From: an uncultured Bacteroidota bacterium
Lineage (GTDB): Bacteria > Bacteroidota > Bacteroidia > Bacteroidales > P3
Direction of reading: 5' to 3'
Assembly: GCA_902791695.1 (NCBI GenBank)
Contig: CADAWR010000006.1
Span: 1 to 64,000 of the forward strand
Length of the DNA stretch: 64,000 nt
Both the position numbers and the translations under genes were made by a program. This document shows, piece after piece, positions 17,886 through 25,913 of this stretch; positions within the stretch are counted from its first letter, which is position 1; each line of letters begins with the position of its first letter. The notes below the pieces were generated by a model. That model worked only from the letters and a program-made list of their open reading frames with translations, had not been told where the DNA came from and did not search any database.

Positions 17886-18806
17886 ATGGAGTATCAGAAC
17901 ACGATAAAGAAAGAGTTTCGTCTGACGGGTCCCGGACTGCATACAGGGCGCACGGTGACAGTTACCGTGATGCCGGCGCCGGAGAACTTCGGCATAGCCT
18001 TCCGCCGGACGGATCATATCAATATAGTGACGCAGCCAGCCGTTGCTACCAATGTGGGTGAGACCTCGCGTGGCACCACGCTGGGCGCGGGTCGCAACTC
18101 GATAGCTACTATTGAGCACCTGATGTCAGCGCTGCACGGTATGTTGGTTGACAATGCAATAATCGAGCTCGACGGCGGTGAGGTGCCCATCATTGACGGC
18201 TCTGCCCGTCCGTGGATGCTGCAGCTGACCCGTGTGGGTCTACAGCAGCAGCAGGCCGAGCGCAAGTGCTTAAGCATAAAGGAACCACTGCACTTCGAGT
18301 TCCCCAAGACGGGCTCGGTGTTCGACGTGGAGCCATGCGACCACTTTGCTGTGCACTGTGAGATAGACTTCCATGACACTGTGATAGGGCAGCAGACAGC
18401 CGACATGAACGACTTTTCGGAGTATGCGTCGAGCATAGCCCCATGCCGCACGTTTGTGTTCCTGCATGAGATAGAACCTCTGCTGCACCTCAATCTAATC
18501 AAGGGCGGTTCGCTGGACAATGCGCTGGTGTTTGTCAACAAGGAGCTCACCAGCCGTCAGCTGAAGCGTCTGGCCAAGATATTCAACAAGGACGAGAGCC
18601 TCTTCAAGGTACACGACGGTGTACTCAACACTACGGACATATACTTCCCCAACGAGCCGGCGCGCCATAAGCTGCTTGACTTTGTGGGCGATATTCGTCT
18701 GTTGGGAGCTCCCATCAATGGCAAGTTTAGCATTTACAAACCAGGACACAAGGCGAACAATGCCTTTGCCCGTTTCCTTATGGAAAAAATAGAGAATAAG
18801 ATATGA
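17886..18806 (+). CDS. lpxC: UDP-3-O-acyl-N-acetylglucosamine deacetylase, stand-alone
   Basis: 306 residues. Zinc deacetylase of the committed step of lipid A synthesis. Zinc ligands and active-site residues are visible: His78 in TIEHLMSA, His261 and Asp265 in RHKLLDFVGD, and His288 in KPGHKANN. GEVPIIDGSARPW is also conserved. In most Bacteroidales LpxC is the first half of an LpxC-FabZ fusion of about 460 residues. Here the protein stops right after the LpxC domain and overlaps lpxA by 4 bp (ATGA). A Shine-Dalgarno-like AAAAGAAAACGG precedes the start. Confidence 0.95.
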   Translation: MEYQNTIKKEFRLTGPGLHTGRTVTVTVMPAPENFGIAFRRTDHINIVTQPAVATNVGETSRGTTLGAGRNSIATIEHLMSALHGMLVDNAIIELDGGEVPIIDGSARPWMLQLTRVGLQQQQAERKCLSIKEPLHFEFPKTGSVFDVEPCDHFAVHCEIDFHDTVIGQQTADMNDFSEYASSIAPCRTFVFLHEIEPLLHLNLIKGGSLDNALVFVNKELTSRQLKRLAKIFNKDESLFKVHDGVLNTTDIYFPNEPARHKLLDFVGDIRLLGAPINGKFSIYKPGHKANNAFARFLMEKIENKI

Positions 18807-19591
18807 TACTTAATGACATTCATCCTGATGCCAAGATAGGCAAGAATGTGACTGTAAGCAACTTTACTACAATATGTGAGGATGTTGTGATTGGTGACGG
18901 CACATGGATAGGCCCCAACGTGACCATTTTCCCCGGTGCGCGCATCGGTAAGAACTGCAAGGTATTCCCTGGTACGGTGATTGCCGCAGTGCCGCAGGAC
19001 CTGAAGTTCGCTGGCGAGTATACCACCGTGGAGATTGGCGATGATAACGTCATCCGTGAGTGCTGCACTATCAACCGTGGCACCGCCGCCAGTGGCAAGA
19101 CGGTCATCGGCAACGGCAACCTGCTGATGGCCTATGTGCATATCGCCCACGACTGCGTGGTTGGCGACCATTGCGTGTTGGCCAACAACGCCACGCTGGC
19201 CGGACATATCATCCTTGGCGACTGGGTTATCCTTGGAGGCAAGACGGCCTGTCTGCAGTTCATACATATCGGATCGCACGTTATCACACAGGGCGGCGCA
19301 CTTATTGACAAGGACATCCCGCCGTTCGTGAAGGCTGCGCGCTACCCGATACAGTACTGCGGCGTCAATAGTCTAGGCCTGCAGCGCCGTGGTTTCTCGC
19401 AGGAGAGCATCAACCGCATCAGCGATATCTACCGCTATATCTTTGTCAAGGGCCTCACCGTCACCGATGCTGTGGAACAGGTTAAGGAGAAGTACGGTAA
19501 TACCGACGAGGGCAAGCAGGTGCTGGCCTTCATAGGTAGCGCCACCACCGGTTTGATGAGCGGCTTCAAGAGTGTCCGCAAAAGCGAGTAA
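18803..19591 (+). CDS. lpxA: Acyl-[ACP]-UDP-N-acetylglucosamine O-acyltransferase
   Basis: 262 residues, normal length. The first lipid A enzyme, a trimeric left-handed beta-helix. Hexapeptide repeats run through the first two thirds (KIGKNVTVSN, VIGDGTWIGPNV, RIGKNCKVF, VIGNGNLLMAYVHIAHDCVVGDHCVLAN), with the catalytic His in YVHIAHD. The helical C-terminus holds the IYRYIFVKGLT region. Translationally coupled to lpxC. The next gene converges two bases away with no terminator between. Confidence 0.95.
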   Translation: MILNDIHPDAKIGKNVTVSNFTTICEDVVIGDGTWIGPNVTIFPGARIGKNCKVFPGTVIAAVPQDLKFAGEYTTVEIGDDNVIRECCTINRGTAASGKTVIGNGNLLMAYVHIAHDCVVGDHCVLANNATLAGHIILGDWVILGGKTACLQFIHIGSHVITQGGALIDKDIPPFVKAARYPIQYCGVNSLGLQRRGFSQESINRISDIYRYIFVKGLTVTDAVEQVKEKYGNTDEGKQVLAFIGSATTGLMSGFKSVRKSE

Positions 19592-19593
19592 GG

Positions 19594-20010
19594 CTATACG
19601 TAAACCATAGTGGTCTCGACAATGGCAATTGTTTTGCCGTTGCCGAGACTTTCTATTATTGTCTGGTAAAGTGCAGTGGAGCGGCCATGCTTCAGTGCCC
19701 GGCAGGTGGCTTTTACCGTTGTGCCCATAGGGACAGGGGTGAGGTAATGCGCAGTGGCGTCGAGCGACACCCAGTGCAGGTTCTCGTCGTCAAGGCAGTC
19801 GCTGTTGGTCGCAATGGCGGCAGCAAAGTCGGCAAGAGTGTACAGTGCGCCACCCATGGCTACACCGCGTGCGTTGCAGTGCTTGGCGGCGAGCGTAAGT
19901 GTACAGGTGGATTCGTGCTCGCCGACGGAAGCAATCTCTATGCCGGTCAGTTCCATGGCGTAGCGGTCTGCGGCGAACACCTCTCTGGCTTTGGTGGTTG
20001 TGTCGCTCAT
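19594..20010 (-). CDS. PaaI-family hotdog thioesterase
   Basis: 138 residues with a single hotdog fold. The NARGVAMGGALYTLADFAAAIA stretch matches the PaaI/4HBT helix (HGGxxxxLAD-type, here MGGALYTLAD), and SLDATAHYLTPVPMG the second conserved strand. Likely hydrolyses an acyl- or aryl-CoA ester; substrate unknown. The start overlaps the stop of the HAD gene (ATGA), so the pair is coupled. Confidence 0.85.
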   Translation of the reverse strand: MSDTTTKAREVFAADRYAMELTGIEIASVGEHESTCTLTLAAKHCNARGVAMGGALYTLADFAAAIATNSDCLDDENLHWVSLDATAHYLTPVPMGTTVKATCRALKHGRSTALYQTIIESLGNGKTIAIVETTMVYV

Positions 20011-20600
20011 AAACCTAATTGTTTGCGTAGCGCTTCAGCGCTTGTGAATACTATGCCTTTCATGCCGAGGGTTTCGGCGGCGGCTACATTGTCTGAGTTG
20101 TCGTCAACGAAGACACACTCTTCTGCTATGAGCCCGTATCGGTCTAGCAGGACATGGAACAGCCTGTGGTCGGGTTTTATGAGCCGCTCAGCACCGCTAA
20201 CTACATAGCGGTCTATCATCTGTAGTATGCCGAAGCGTTCCCTTGCCGCGGGGAAGGTCTCCATGCTCCAGTTTGTCAAGCCGTATATCTCGTAGCCTTT
20301 GGCTCGTAGTTCGTTGATTACCTTTCGCATGCCGGGCACTTCGCCGGTGAGCATCTCACGCCAGCGCGAGCGGTAGAGTTCTATGGCCTCGCTGTATTCC
20401 GGCTGTCTGGCCTTGAGTGCGGCAATGCATGCCGTAGTGCTTTCGCCGGCATCTATGCGGCCGCGCCATTCGTTGTCGGCCACATGCCGTAGGAACCACC
20501 ACGCTTTGGCCTCGTCGCCGAAATATTCGCCATATATAAGTTCGGGGTGCCACTGTACCAGCACGTTGCCGAAGTCAAAGATTATGTTTCGCCTAGCCAT
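20007..20600 (-). CDS. HAD superfamily hydrolase, YihX-like
   Basis: 197 residues. Motif I is FDFGNVLVQWHP, where the second Asp of the usual DxD is replaced by Gly as in YihX/epoxide-hydrolase N-terminal relatives. The Cap I helices carry the RWREMLTGEVPGM segment. Motif II is GLTNWS, motif III Lys in LIKPDH, motif IV ECVFVDDNSDN. Probably a sugar- or nucleotide-phosphate phosphatase such as the alpha-glucose-1-phosphatase YihX. Lies 28 bp downstream of the T9SS fibronectin gene. Confidence 0.85.
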   Translation of the reverse strand: MARRNIIFDFGNVLVQWHPELIYGEYFGDEAKAWWFLRHVADNEWRGRIDAGESTTACIAALKARQPEYSEAIELYRSRWREMLTGEVPGMRKVINELRAKGYEIYGLTNWSMETFPAARERFGILQMIDRYVVSGAERLIKPDHRLFHVLLDRYGLIAEECVFVDDNSDNVAAAETLGMKGIVFTSAEALRKQLGL

Positions 20601-20628
20601 TTCTTCCGTGTGCTATAATTCAGTGTTG

Positions 20629-22608
20629 CTACTCGTTGACAATCTTCATGATGGATGCACCTTCTGCAGAATAAGCCTCCAGCAGGAACACGCCGGTGGC
20701 GGGCAGCTGAAGCACCACGGGTTCGCCTATGCTGGTGATGGTCTGCAGCAGGTGTCCGTCGAGGCTATAGAGTCTCAGTTCGGCAGGCTTGCCGTTGGCG
20801 GCTGTCACAGTGCACTGGCCGTGGGCCGGGTTCGGGGTGGCTCTCAGAACCATCGTGCCTGCATTGTCTATGCCCATCAGGTTTTCAGTGGTGAAACTTG
20901 CGCGTGTTATTGGCCCAAAGTTGCCGTTGCCGCATGTCGGTATCACCGCCACAGTGTACATGGTTTCAGGCATAAGAGCGGGCAGTGCGTACAGCGGTTC
21001 TAAGACAGTGGTCGTGGTTCCCCATGCATCTTCGGGCGTACCATATATTCCGTACATCACATGCCATTGGTTGGTGCCAGAGTTGTCGGTCCATGAGGCA
21101 ACATAGCCGTGCAGCATGTTGTCGCCGGTGGCTGTAATGTTGCTTCCGCTAACTGTCAGCGCCTCAATCGGAGCGCACGGTGTGCGATAGCTTACCATGG
21201 CCCAGTCGCCATAGATGCTGCTGTCGCATACCGAGCGAACGTAGAAGTCATATTCTGTGTTGGACTGCAGCTCCAGCTGGTATATGTCATACGACGTTCC
21301 CAAAACCGTCACCGTCGTACCTGTGCCATGCACGAAATTATGGGTGCCGTATTCCAACTCCCAGTGGCCAGGCGTTGAACTGCCGCTCCATTGGAGCACC
21401 ATCTGTGGCTCGCTGCCGTTGGAGATGTCGTTCAGTGTTATGCTTACCACCGTGGCGCAGGTGTCATCACCCGTGGTGAACTGCACCATGCTCCAATCAC
21501 CATATACGGTGTCGGAGCATACTGTGCGTACATAAGCGTCGTACTGCGTGTTTGCATCCAGACCGGTTATGGTTAGTGTAGTGCCTGTAAGTGTGTCGAC
21601 AGTGCCTGTGCCTGGCTCAAAGCCTTGTTCGCCATATTCTATCTCAAAGCCGTCGGCTGGGTCGATGACGCTCCAGTTCAGCACAGCCTTGTGGATGCCG
21701 GGCACTGCAGTGAGGCTCGTGATGTCGGCGCATGTGTCGAGGGCCGACCAAAGCACCAGGTTGTCAAGAATCAATGCCGACCCTTGTTGCATATTGGTGC
21801 TGGCCGACGACACCGCTATCACTATGACCGAATCGGGGTCGGGGCTTGGCATGCCGCCCACGAGGGCGTTCAAAGGCATGTATTCCACCTCAAAGGGCGT
21901 GTATTCGTTTGTGTCATATAGCGACAGGTTGAGGCCTACGCCCACGATGTCACGCTTGTTGGTGACGGTGTTGTGGCGTGTACCAACCATTATCACGGCG
22001 CCGTTGTCGCCGCTCGTGGCCGACTGGTATTTATAGCTGCCGGTAAGGCGCCCCGGACGGTAGCCGCCAAGGTCAATGCCGCCAGACACATAATCGTTGA
22101 CGTCCATAGTCAGCAACGTCGGCAGCATGGCCAGTATGTCGCCCGAGCCGGAGAGCATGTTGGTCACCAAAGGCAACACAGACTCGACATCGATGGCGCC
22201 GGTGGTCAGTATCGACGGTATTACCTGCTGCCTCAGCGACGAGTCTATGGCGTCGCCGGCAAGGTTCAGCACGGTGGAGCTGATGATGTCGCTGAGCATG
22301 AAGGTCTGCAGCTTGACGGCATTGTTGCCGTCGGGCACATTGCCAGTCACCTTGCTGGCCTTGATCAGCGGTATGTTGGTGTTGATGGTGATGGTTCCCA
22401 ACGACTCGTTCACCGGGTACGACAGGTAGTTCCAGTTCGTGGGTGTCGTGTATGAGCTATATACCTGGACGAAAACCATTACGGTGTAGCCTTGGTGGTT
22501 TGTCCACTGCTCAAAGCTTTCGTTGGGCAGCGTGATGGGGACCTGGGCACGTGACACACCTGAGGCAAGCAATATGCATAAAGACAAGAAAACAATAAAT
22601 CTTTTCAT
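20629..22608 (-). CDS. Secreted fibronectin type III protein with T9SS sorting domain
   Basis: 659 residues. Signal peptide 1-21. Residues 25-290 form a jelly-roll-like domain (FEQWTN, GYRPGRLTGSYKYQS, ILDNLVLW) resembling the PCMD putative carbohydrate-metabolism domain. Then come three fibronectin III-like domains (starting about 300, 390, 480), each ending in a conserved VRTVCSD/VRSVCDS-type strand followed by a W/Y-G-DW segment. The C-terminal 75 residues (RATPNPAHGQCTVTA...) are a type A T9SS sorting domain. Expected at the cell surface or released. Ligand unknown. Confidence 0.85.
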   Translation of the reverse strand: MKRFIVFLSLCILLASGVSRAQVPITLPNESFEQWTNHQGYTVMVFVQVYSSYTTPTNWNYLSYPVNESLGTITINTNIPLIKASKVTGNVPDGNNAVKLQTFMLSDIISSTVLNLAGDAIDSSLRQQVIPSILTTGAIDVESVLPLVTNMLSGSGDILAMLPTLLTMDVNDYVSGGIDLGGYRPGRLTGSYKYQSATSGDNGAVIMVGTRHNTVTNKRDIVGVGLNLSLYDTNEYTPFEVEYMPLNALVGGMPSPDPDSVIVIAVSSASTNMQQGSALILDNLVLWSALDTCADITSLTAVPGIHKAVLNWSVIDPADGFEIEYGEQGFEPGTGTVDTLTGTTLTITGLDANTQYDAYVRTVCSDTVYGDWSMVQFTTGDDTCATVVSITLNDISNGSEPQMVLQWSGSSTPGHWELEYGTHNFVHGTGTTVTVLGTSYDIYQLELQSNTEYDFYVRSVCDSSIYGDWAMVSYRTPCAPIEALTVSGSNITATGDNMLHGYVASWTDNSGTNQWHVMYGIYGTPEDAWGTTTTVLEPLYALPALMPETMYTVAVIPTCGNGNFGPITRASFTTENLMGIDNAGTMVLRATPNPAHGQCTVTAANGKPAELRLYSLDGHLLQTITSIGEPVVLQLPATGVFLLEAYSAEGASIMKIVNE

Positions 22609-22614
22609 AAAAAG

Positions 22615-22645
22615 ATGCGCGTTATATTTTCCGTATAACGCGCAT
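22615..22645. terminator. Hairpin between blaR1 and the T9SS gene
   Basis: 12-bp perfect stem (ATGCGCGTTATA and its complement) with a 7-base loop. On the minus strand it is followed by CTTTTT and then directly by the ATG of the T9SS gene. It could end blaR1 transcription or regulate translation of the next gene. Confidence 0.55.
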
Positions 22646-22663
22646 GTTTAGTTTTTATTGCCC

Positions 22664-23932
22664 TCATTGCAGCTTGAAGTTAATCGGTATGCAGTACTGC
22701 ACGTTGACGGCTTTGCCCTCGTAGATGGCTGGTTTCCATTTGGGCATGCCTTTCACCACGCGCACCGCCTCCTCGTCGCAGCCGCCGCCGATACCTTTGG
22801 CTACCTCGATATTGGCGACGCTGCCATCATTCATCACCACGAAGCGTATCAGCACCCGGCCTTCAATGCCGTCGGCCTTGGCCTGATCGGGGTAGTGGAT
22901 GTTCTCGGCAATGTACTTGTAGAGTGCCTCGGCGCCATCGGGGAACTCGGGTGCCACGAGCCCTTCAGGCATACTGTCGTTCGTGAAGATTATCGGCTCC
23001 ACGGTGGCCTCGTTCACCACGGCCGCCTCCTCTTCCGCGACGGTGTTCTCGGGGGCTCCCTGCTTGCAGCCCACCATCATCAGCAGTGCCGCCACGGGCA
23101 GCGCGGCCAGCACTTTCCATGCGCCGAAGCGCGTTTTGCTTTTGTTCATCATAACGATGCGTTTTTTAAGGTTAATACTTTTGAAATTATTTGTGATATG
23201 GCCATATCCTGTACCGGTAGCCTGCCTGTAGAGCAGGTGCAGATACCCCTCGCGGCCGCATGCACCTATCGACGCGGCGTCGGCCAGAAACTCATGTACC
23301 GCACGTATCTCGCGCATGATGAGCCACGCAAAGGGGTTGAACCATGCCAGGCAGCACAGCAGCCTTGCAAACAGAAGGTCGACCGAATGGCCCTGCCTCA
23401 CGTGCAGCGACTCGTGGGCCAGTATGCAGCGCACTTCGTCATCGTTCAGGCCTCGCGTGCCCACCACTATATGGTTGAAGAAGGAGTACGGTGCCGTGTC
23501 GTCATCCAGCAGCACAAGCGCCGCGCCGCGTGGTATGCCAAAGCCGTCGCTTGCCCTATAGACCTTATGCTTGCGCCGGAGCTTGATGACAATCACCACC
23601 TGCGCCGCCAGCTGGAACAGGAGGTAAGCTGCGCACAGCGCAACGCCGACGAGGTAAAGGTCCACCATCACTCCGAGGGTACGCGGAGCCGTGATGGCCG
23701 ATATCTCTACTTCGTTCATCGTCACCAGGTACTCCTCCACCGAGGCCACCGACTGCGATGCCTGTTCGAGGCCGTTGGGCAGCTTGAGGGAGGGGAACAC
23801 CATACTGAAGCCGATTGCCACCAGCAGATACCAAATGTTCAGCTGCAGCCAGCGGTCGCGCCGCAGCGTCAGGCAGTAGAGGCCGTAGAACAGCCCCGTC
23901 GCCAGAGTCGAGAATAACATCCAATGTATCAT
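22664..23932 (-). CDS. BlaR1/MecR1-type M56 peptidase with TonB C-terminal domain
   Basis: 422 residues. About four transmembrane segments (residues 5-20, 32-50, 90-115, 275-292) surround the cytoplasmic zinc site HESLH with the downstream Glu in VHEFLADAAS. The C-terminal periplasmic part (about 335-422) is a TonB_C domain (NIHYPDQAKADGIEGRVLIRF ... VVKGMPKWKPA). BlaR1-type sensors sense a periplasmic signal and inactivate the BlaI repressor by proteolysis; the TonB_C fusion is common in Bacteroidota. ATGA overlap with blaI. No beta-lactamase gene is adjacent, so the regulated gene is unknown. Confidence 0.9.
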   Translation of the reverse strand: MIHWMLFSTLATGLFYGLYCLTLRRDRWLQLNIWYLLVAIGFSMVFPSLKLPNGLEQASQSVASVEEYLVTMNEVEISAITAPRTLGVMVDLYLVGVALCAAYLLFQLAAQVVIVIKLRRKHKVYRASDGFGIPRGAALVLLDDDTAPYSFFNHIVVGTRGLNDDEVRCILAHESLHVRQGHSVDLLFARLLCCLAWFNPFAWLIMREIRAVHEFLADAASIGACGREGYLHLLYRQATGTGYGHITNNFKSINLKKRIVMMNKSKTRFGAWKVLAALPVAALLMMVGCKQGAPENTVAEEEAAVVNEATVEPIIFTNDSMPEGLVAPEFPDGAEALYKYIAENIHYPDQAKADGIEGRVLIRFVVMNDGSVANIEVAKGIGGGCDEEAVRVVKGMPKWKPAIYEGKAVNVQYCIPINFKLQ

Positions 23933-24282
23933 TTTTCAAGTTCTTTGGTTATTGACTCGAGGTCTTCGAGCGAGACCTCATTCTTATCTACCAGGAAGCT
24001 CACCAGCGCCTTCGCCGACGAGCCGAAGTAGCGCTGCGCGAAACCGTTCAGCTGCTGCTGCATGTATTCCTCGCGGCTAACCACAGGATAGTAGCGGTTC
24101 GACCGGTTGAAGGTCTCGTGTGCCACAAACCCCTTCTGCTCCAAAATGCGGACTACCGTGAGCACTGTGTTGTAGGCGGCGTCGCCCTCCACGGCGGCAA
24201 CAATCTCATTGGCAAAGCCTTTTCCAACCTTCCAGATGGCTTGCATCACCTGCTCTTCTGCCTTTGTTAGTTCCTTGTGCAT
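23929..24282 (-). CDS. BlaI/MecI-family transcriptional repressor
   Basis: 117 residues, the standard BlaI/MecI size. The N-terminal winged helix is visible as LTKAEEQVMQAIWKVGKGFANEIV and YNTVLTVVRILEQKGFVAHE, with NRYYPVVSREEY; the C-terminal helices mediate dimerisation. It partners the M56 sensor encoded 4 bp downstream by overlap. Two near-identical 11-bp sites flank the upstream region, a plausible autoregulatory operator pair. Confidence 0.9.
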   Translation of the reverse strand: MHKELTKAEEQVMQAIWKVGKGFANEIVAAVEGDAAYNTVLTVVRILEQKGFVAHETFNRSNRYYPVVSREEYMQQQLNGFAQRYFGSSAKALVSFLVDKNEVSLEDLESITKELEK

Positions 24283-24283
24283 A

Positions 24284-24342
24284 ATTATATGTATTGTTTT
24301 GTAATTATTTTCTTAGTTAAGAAACGAGGAAATTATCTGTAT
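24284..24342 (-). promoter_or_regulatory. Candidate BlaI operator pair
   Basis: On the minus strand ATACATATAAT (24294-24284) and ATACAGATAAT (24342-24332) share 10 of 11 bases. One abuts the blaI start codon; the other lies 48 bp upstream. They resemble half of the TACAnnTGTA dyad bound by BlaI/MecI. Inference only. Confidence 0.4.
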
Positions 24343-24355
24343 ATTGTGCGTAATG

Positions 24356-24391
24356 CAAAAAAAAATTAGAGGACACTTCTGTGCCCTCTAA
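24356..24391 (-). terminator. Rho-independent terminator of rfbB
   Basis: 11-bp stem with one mismatch (TTAGAGGGCAC / GTGTCCTCTAA) and a 4-base loop, followed on the minus strand by ten T. It lies 22 bp after the rfbB stop and isolates rfbB from blaI. Confidence 0.9.
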
Positions 24392-24413
24392 TAAATAATT
24401 GTCCTGTAGGGGT

Positions 24414-25544
24414 TTATCTGCCAGCGTACATATCTTCGTAGTACTTCAGATAATCGCCGGAGGTGACGTTGTCCATCCACTCCTGATTGTCGAGGTACCA
24501 GCGGACGGTCTTCTCGATGCCCTCCTCGAATTGCAGGCTGGGCTCCCAGCCGAGCTCGCGTTGCAGCTTGCTGCTGTCGATGGCGTAGCGCATGTCGTGG
24601 CCCGCACGGTCGGTGACGTAGGTGATGAGGTCCATGTCCTCGCCCTCCTTGCGGCCCAGCAGGCGGTCGACGGTGTTGATGACCACCTTGATGATGTCGA
24701 TGTTCTTCCACTCGTTGAAGCCGCCGATGTTGTAGGTCTCCGCAATCTTGCCCTTGTGGAAGATGAGGTCGATGGCGCGTGCGTGGTCCTCGACATAGAG
24801 CCAGTCGCGCACGTTCTCGCCCTTGCCATATACGGGCAGCGGCTTGCGGTGGCGGATATTATTAATGAAGAGCGGTATCAGCTTCTCGGGGAACTGGTAG
24901 GGGCCGTAGTTGTTCGAGCAGTTGGTGACGACGGTCGGCAGCCCGTAGGTGTCGTGGAAGGCGCGCACGAAGTGGTCGCTCGACGCCTTGGCGGCGCTGT
25001 AGGGGCTGTGTGGCTGGTATTTCAGGTCCTCGGTGAAGAACTTCTCGCCATAGGCAAGGTGATGCTCACCGCTGGAGGCCTTGGTGGTGAATGGCGGCTT
25101 GATGCCCTCGGGGTGTGTCATCTCCAGAGCGCCGTACACCTCGTCGGTAGAGATATGGTAGAAGCGCTTGCCCTCGTATTTCTCCGGCAGGCTCTCCCAG
25201 TACAGCTTGGCGGCCTGCAGCAGGCTGAGGGTGCCCATCACGTTGGTCTGCGCGAAGGTGAAGGGGTCCTTGATCGAGCGGTCCACATGGCTCTCGGCGG
25301 CCAGATGGATGATGCCGTCGACTTTCTCATCTTGCATCAGTTTGTAGACGCCGTCGAAGTCGCAGATGTCCATCTTCACAAACTTGTAGTTGGGCTTGTC
25401 CTCGATATCCTTGAGGTTGGCCAGGTTGCCGGCATAGGTCAGCTTGTCGAGGTTGATGATCTTGTACTGCGGGTACTTGTTTACGAACAGACGTACCACA
25501 TGGCTTCCGATGAATCCGGCGCCGCCGGTGATGATGATGTTCAT
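24414..25544 (-). CDS. rfbB: dTDP-glucose 4,6-dehydratase
   Basis: 376 residues. Extended SDR with NAD-binding GGAGFIGSHV, TDEVYG (catalytic Asp/Glu), and YSAAKASSDH supplying the catalytic Tyr and Lys. NNYGPYQFPEKLIPL completes the RmlB signature. Makes dTDP-4-keto-6-deoxyglucose for rhamnose or other deoxysugars of surface glycans. The partner genes rfbA, rfbC and rfbD are not in the window, so it stands alone between a terminator and a divergent repeat region. About 20 residues longer than E. coli RmlB, as usual in this phylum. Confidence 0.94.
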   Translation of the reverse strand: MNIIITGGAGFIGSHVVRLFVNKYPQYKIINLDKLTYAGNLANLKDIEDKPNYKFVKMDICDFDGVYKLMQDEKVDGIIHLAAESHVDRSIKDPFTFAQTNVMGTLSLLQAAKLYWESLPEKYEGKRFYHISTDEVYGALEMTHPEGIKPPFTTKASSGEHHLAYGEKFFTEDLKYQPHSPYSAAKASSDHFVRAFHDTYGLPTVVTNCSNNYGPYQFPEKLIPLFINNIRHRKPLPVYGKGENVRDWLYVEDHARAIDLIFHKGKIAETYNIGGFNEWKNIDIIKVVINTVDRLLGRKEGEDMDLITYVTDRAGHDMRYAIDSSKLQRELGWEPSLQFEEGIEKTVRWYLDNQEWMDNVTSGDYLKYYEDMYAGR

Positions 25545-25639
25545 ATGTGTCTACTTAATTAAGTTCAGTTTACAATAACGACGCATTCATGTAAATATTG
25601 TTTCCGTGCATCAAAAAAACGTCGCTTCTACCTTGTCTG

Positions 25640-25776
25640 TCCGTACCCGCTCCGTCTGTTCTACGGTTGTTCACCGGTTGTTCGCCGATTTAAACCGTTA
25701 AACAACCGGTGAACAACCGGTGAACAGACGGAGCGGGTACGGAAAGGGTATGAGAAGAGTATGAGAAGGGTATGGT
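25640..25776. repeat. Long palindromic 11-mer repeat, copy 3
   Basis: Perfect 22-bp outer arms (TCCGTACCCGCTCCGTCTGT... and complement, 25640-25743) enclose GTTGTTCACCG-type inner arms. It is followed by GGGTATGAGAA-type 11-mers to 25776, the reverse complement of the array at 717-760. It lies between divergent rfbB and T9SS genes. Nothing else but the promoter is seen in 25545-25913. Confidence 0.9.
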
Positions 25777-25863
25777 CTGATGGAAGTGTGTTGTGATGTT
25801 TGGATAGAAATGTTAAAAAAATGATATGATGAAAAAAAATAATTGCATATATGAAAAAATGTG

Positions 25864-25871
25864 TATCTTTG
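25864..25871 (+). promoter_or_regulatory. -7 motif TATCTTTG for the T9SS thioredoxin gene
   Basis: TATCTTTG with ATTG 18 bases upstream. The leader to ATG 25914 is about 36 bases and A-rich. Confidence 0.75.
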
Positions 25872-25913
25872 CTCTCAATAAAAATCATAAAAACATTTTA
25901 AAACACATTCAAT

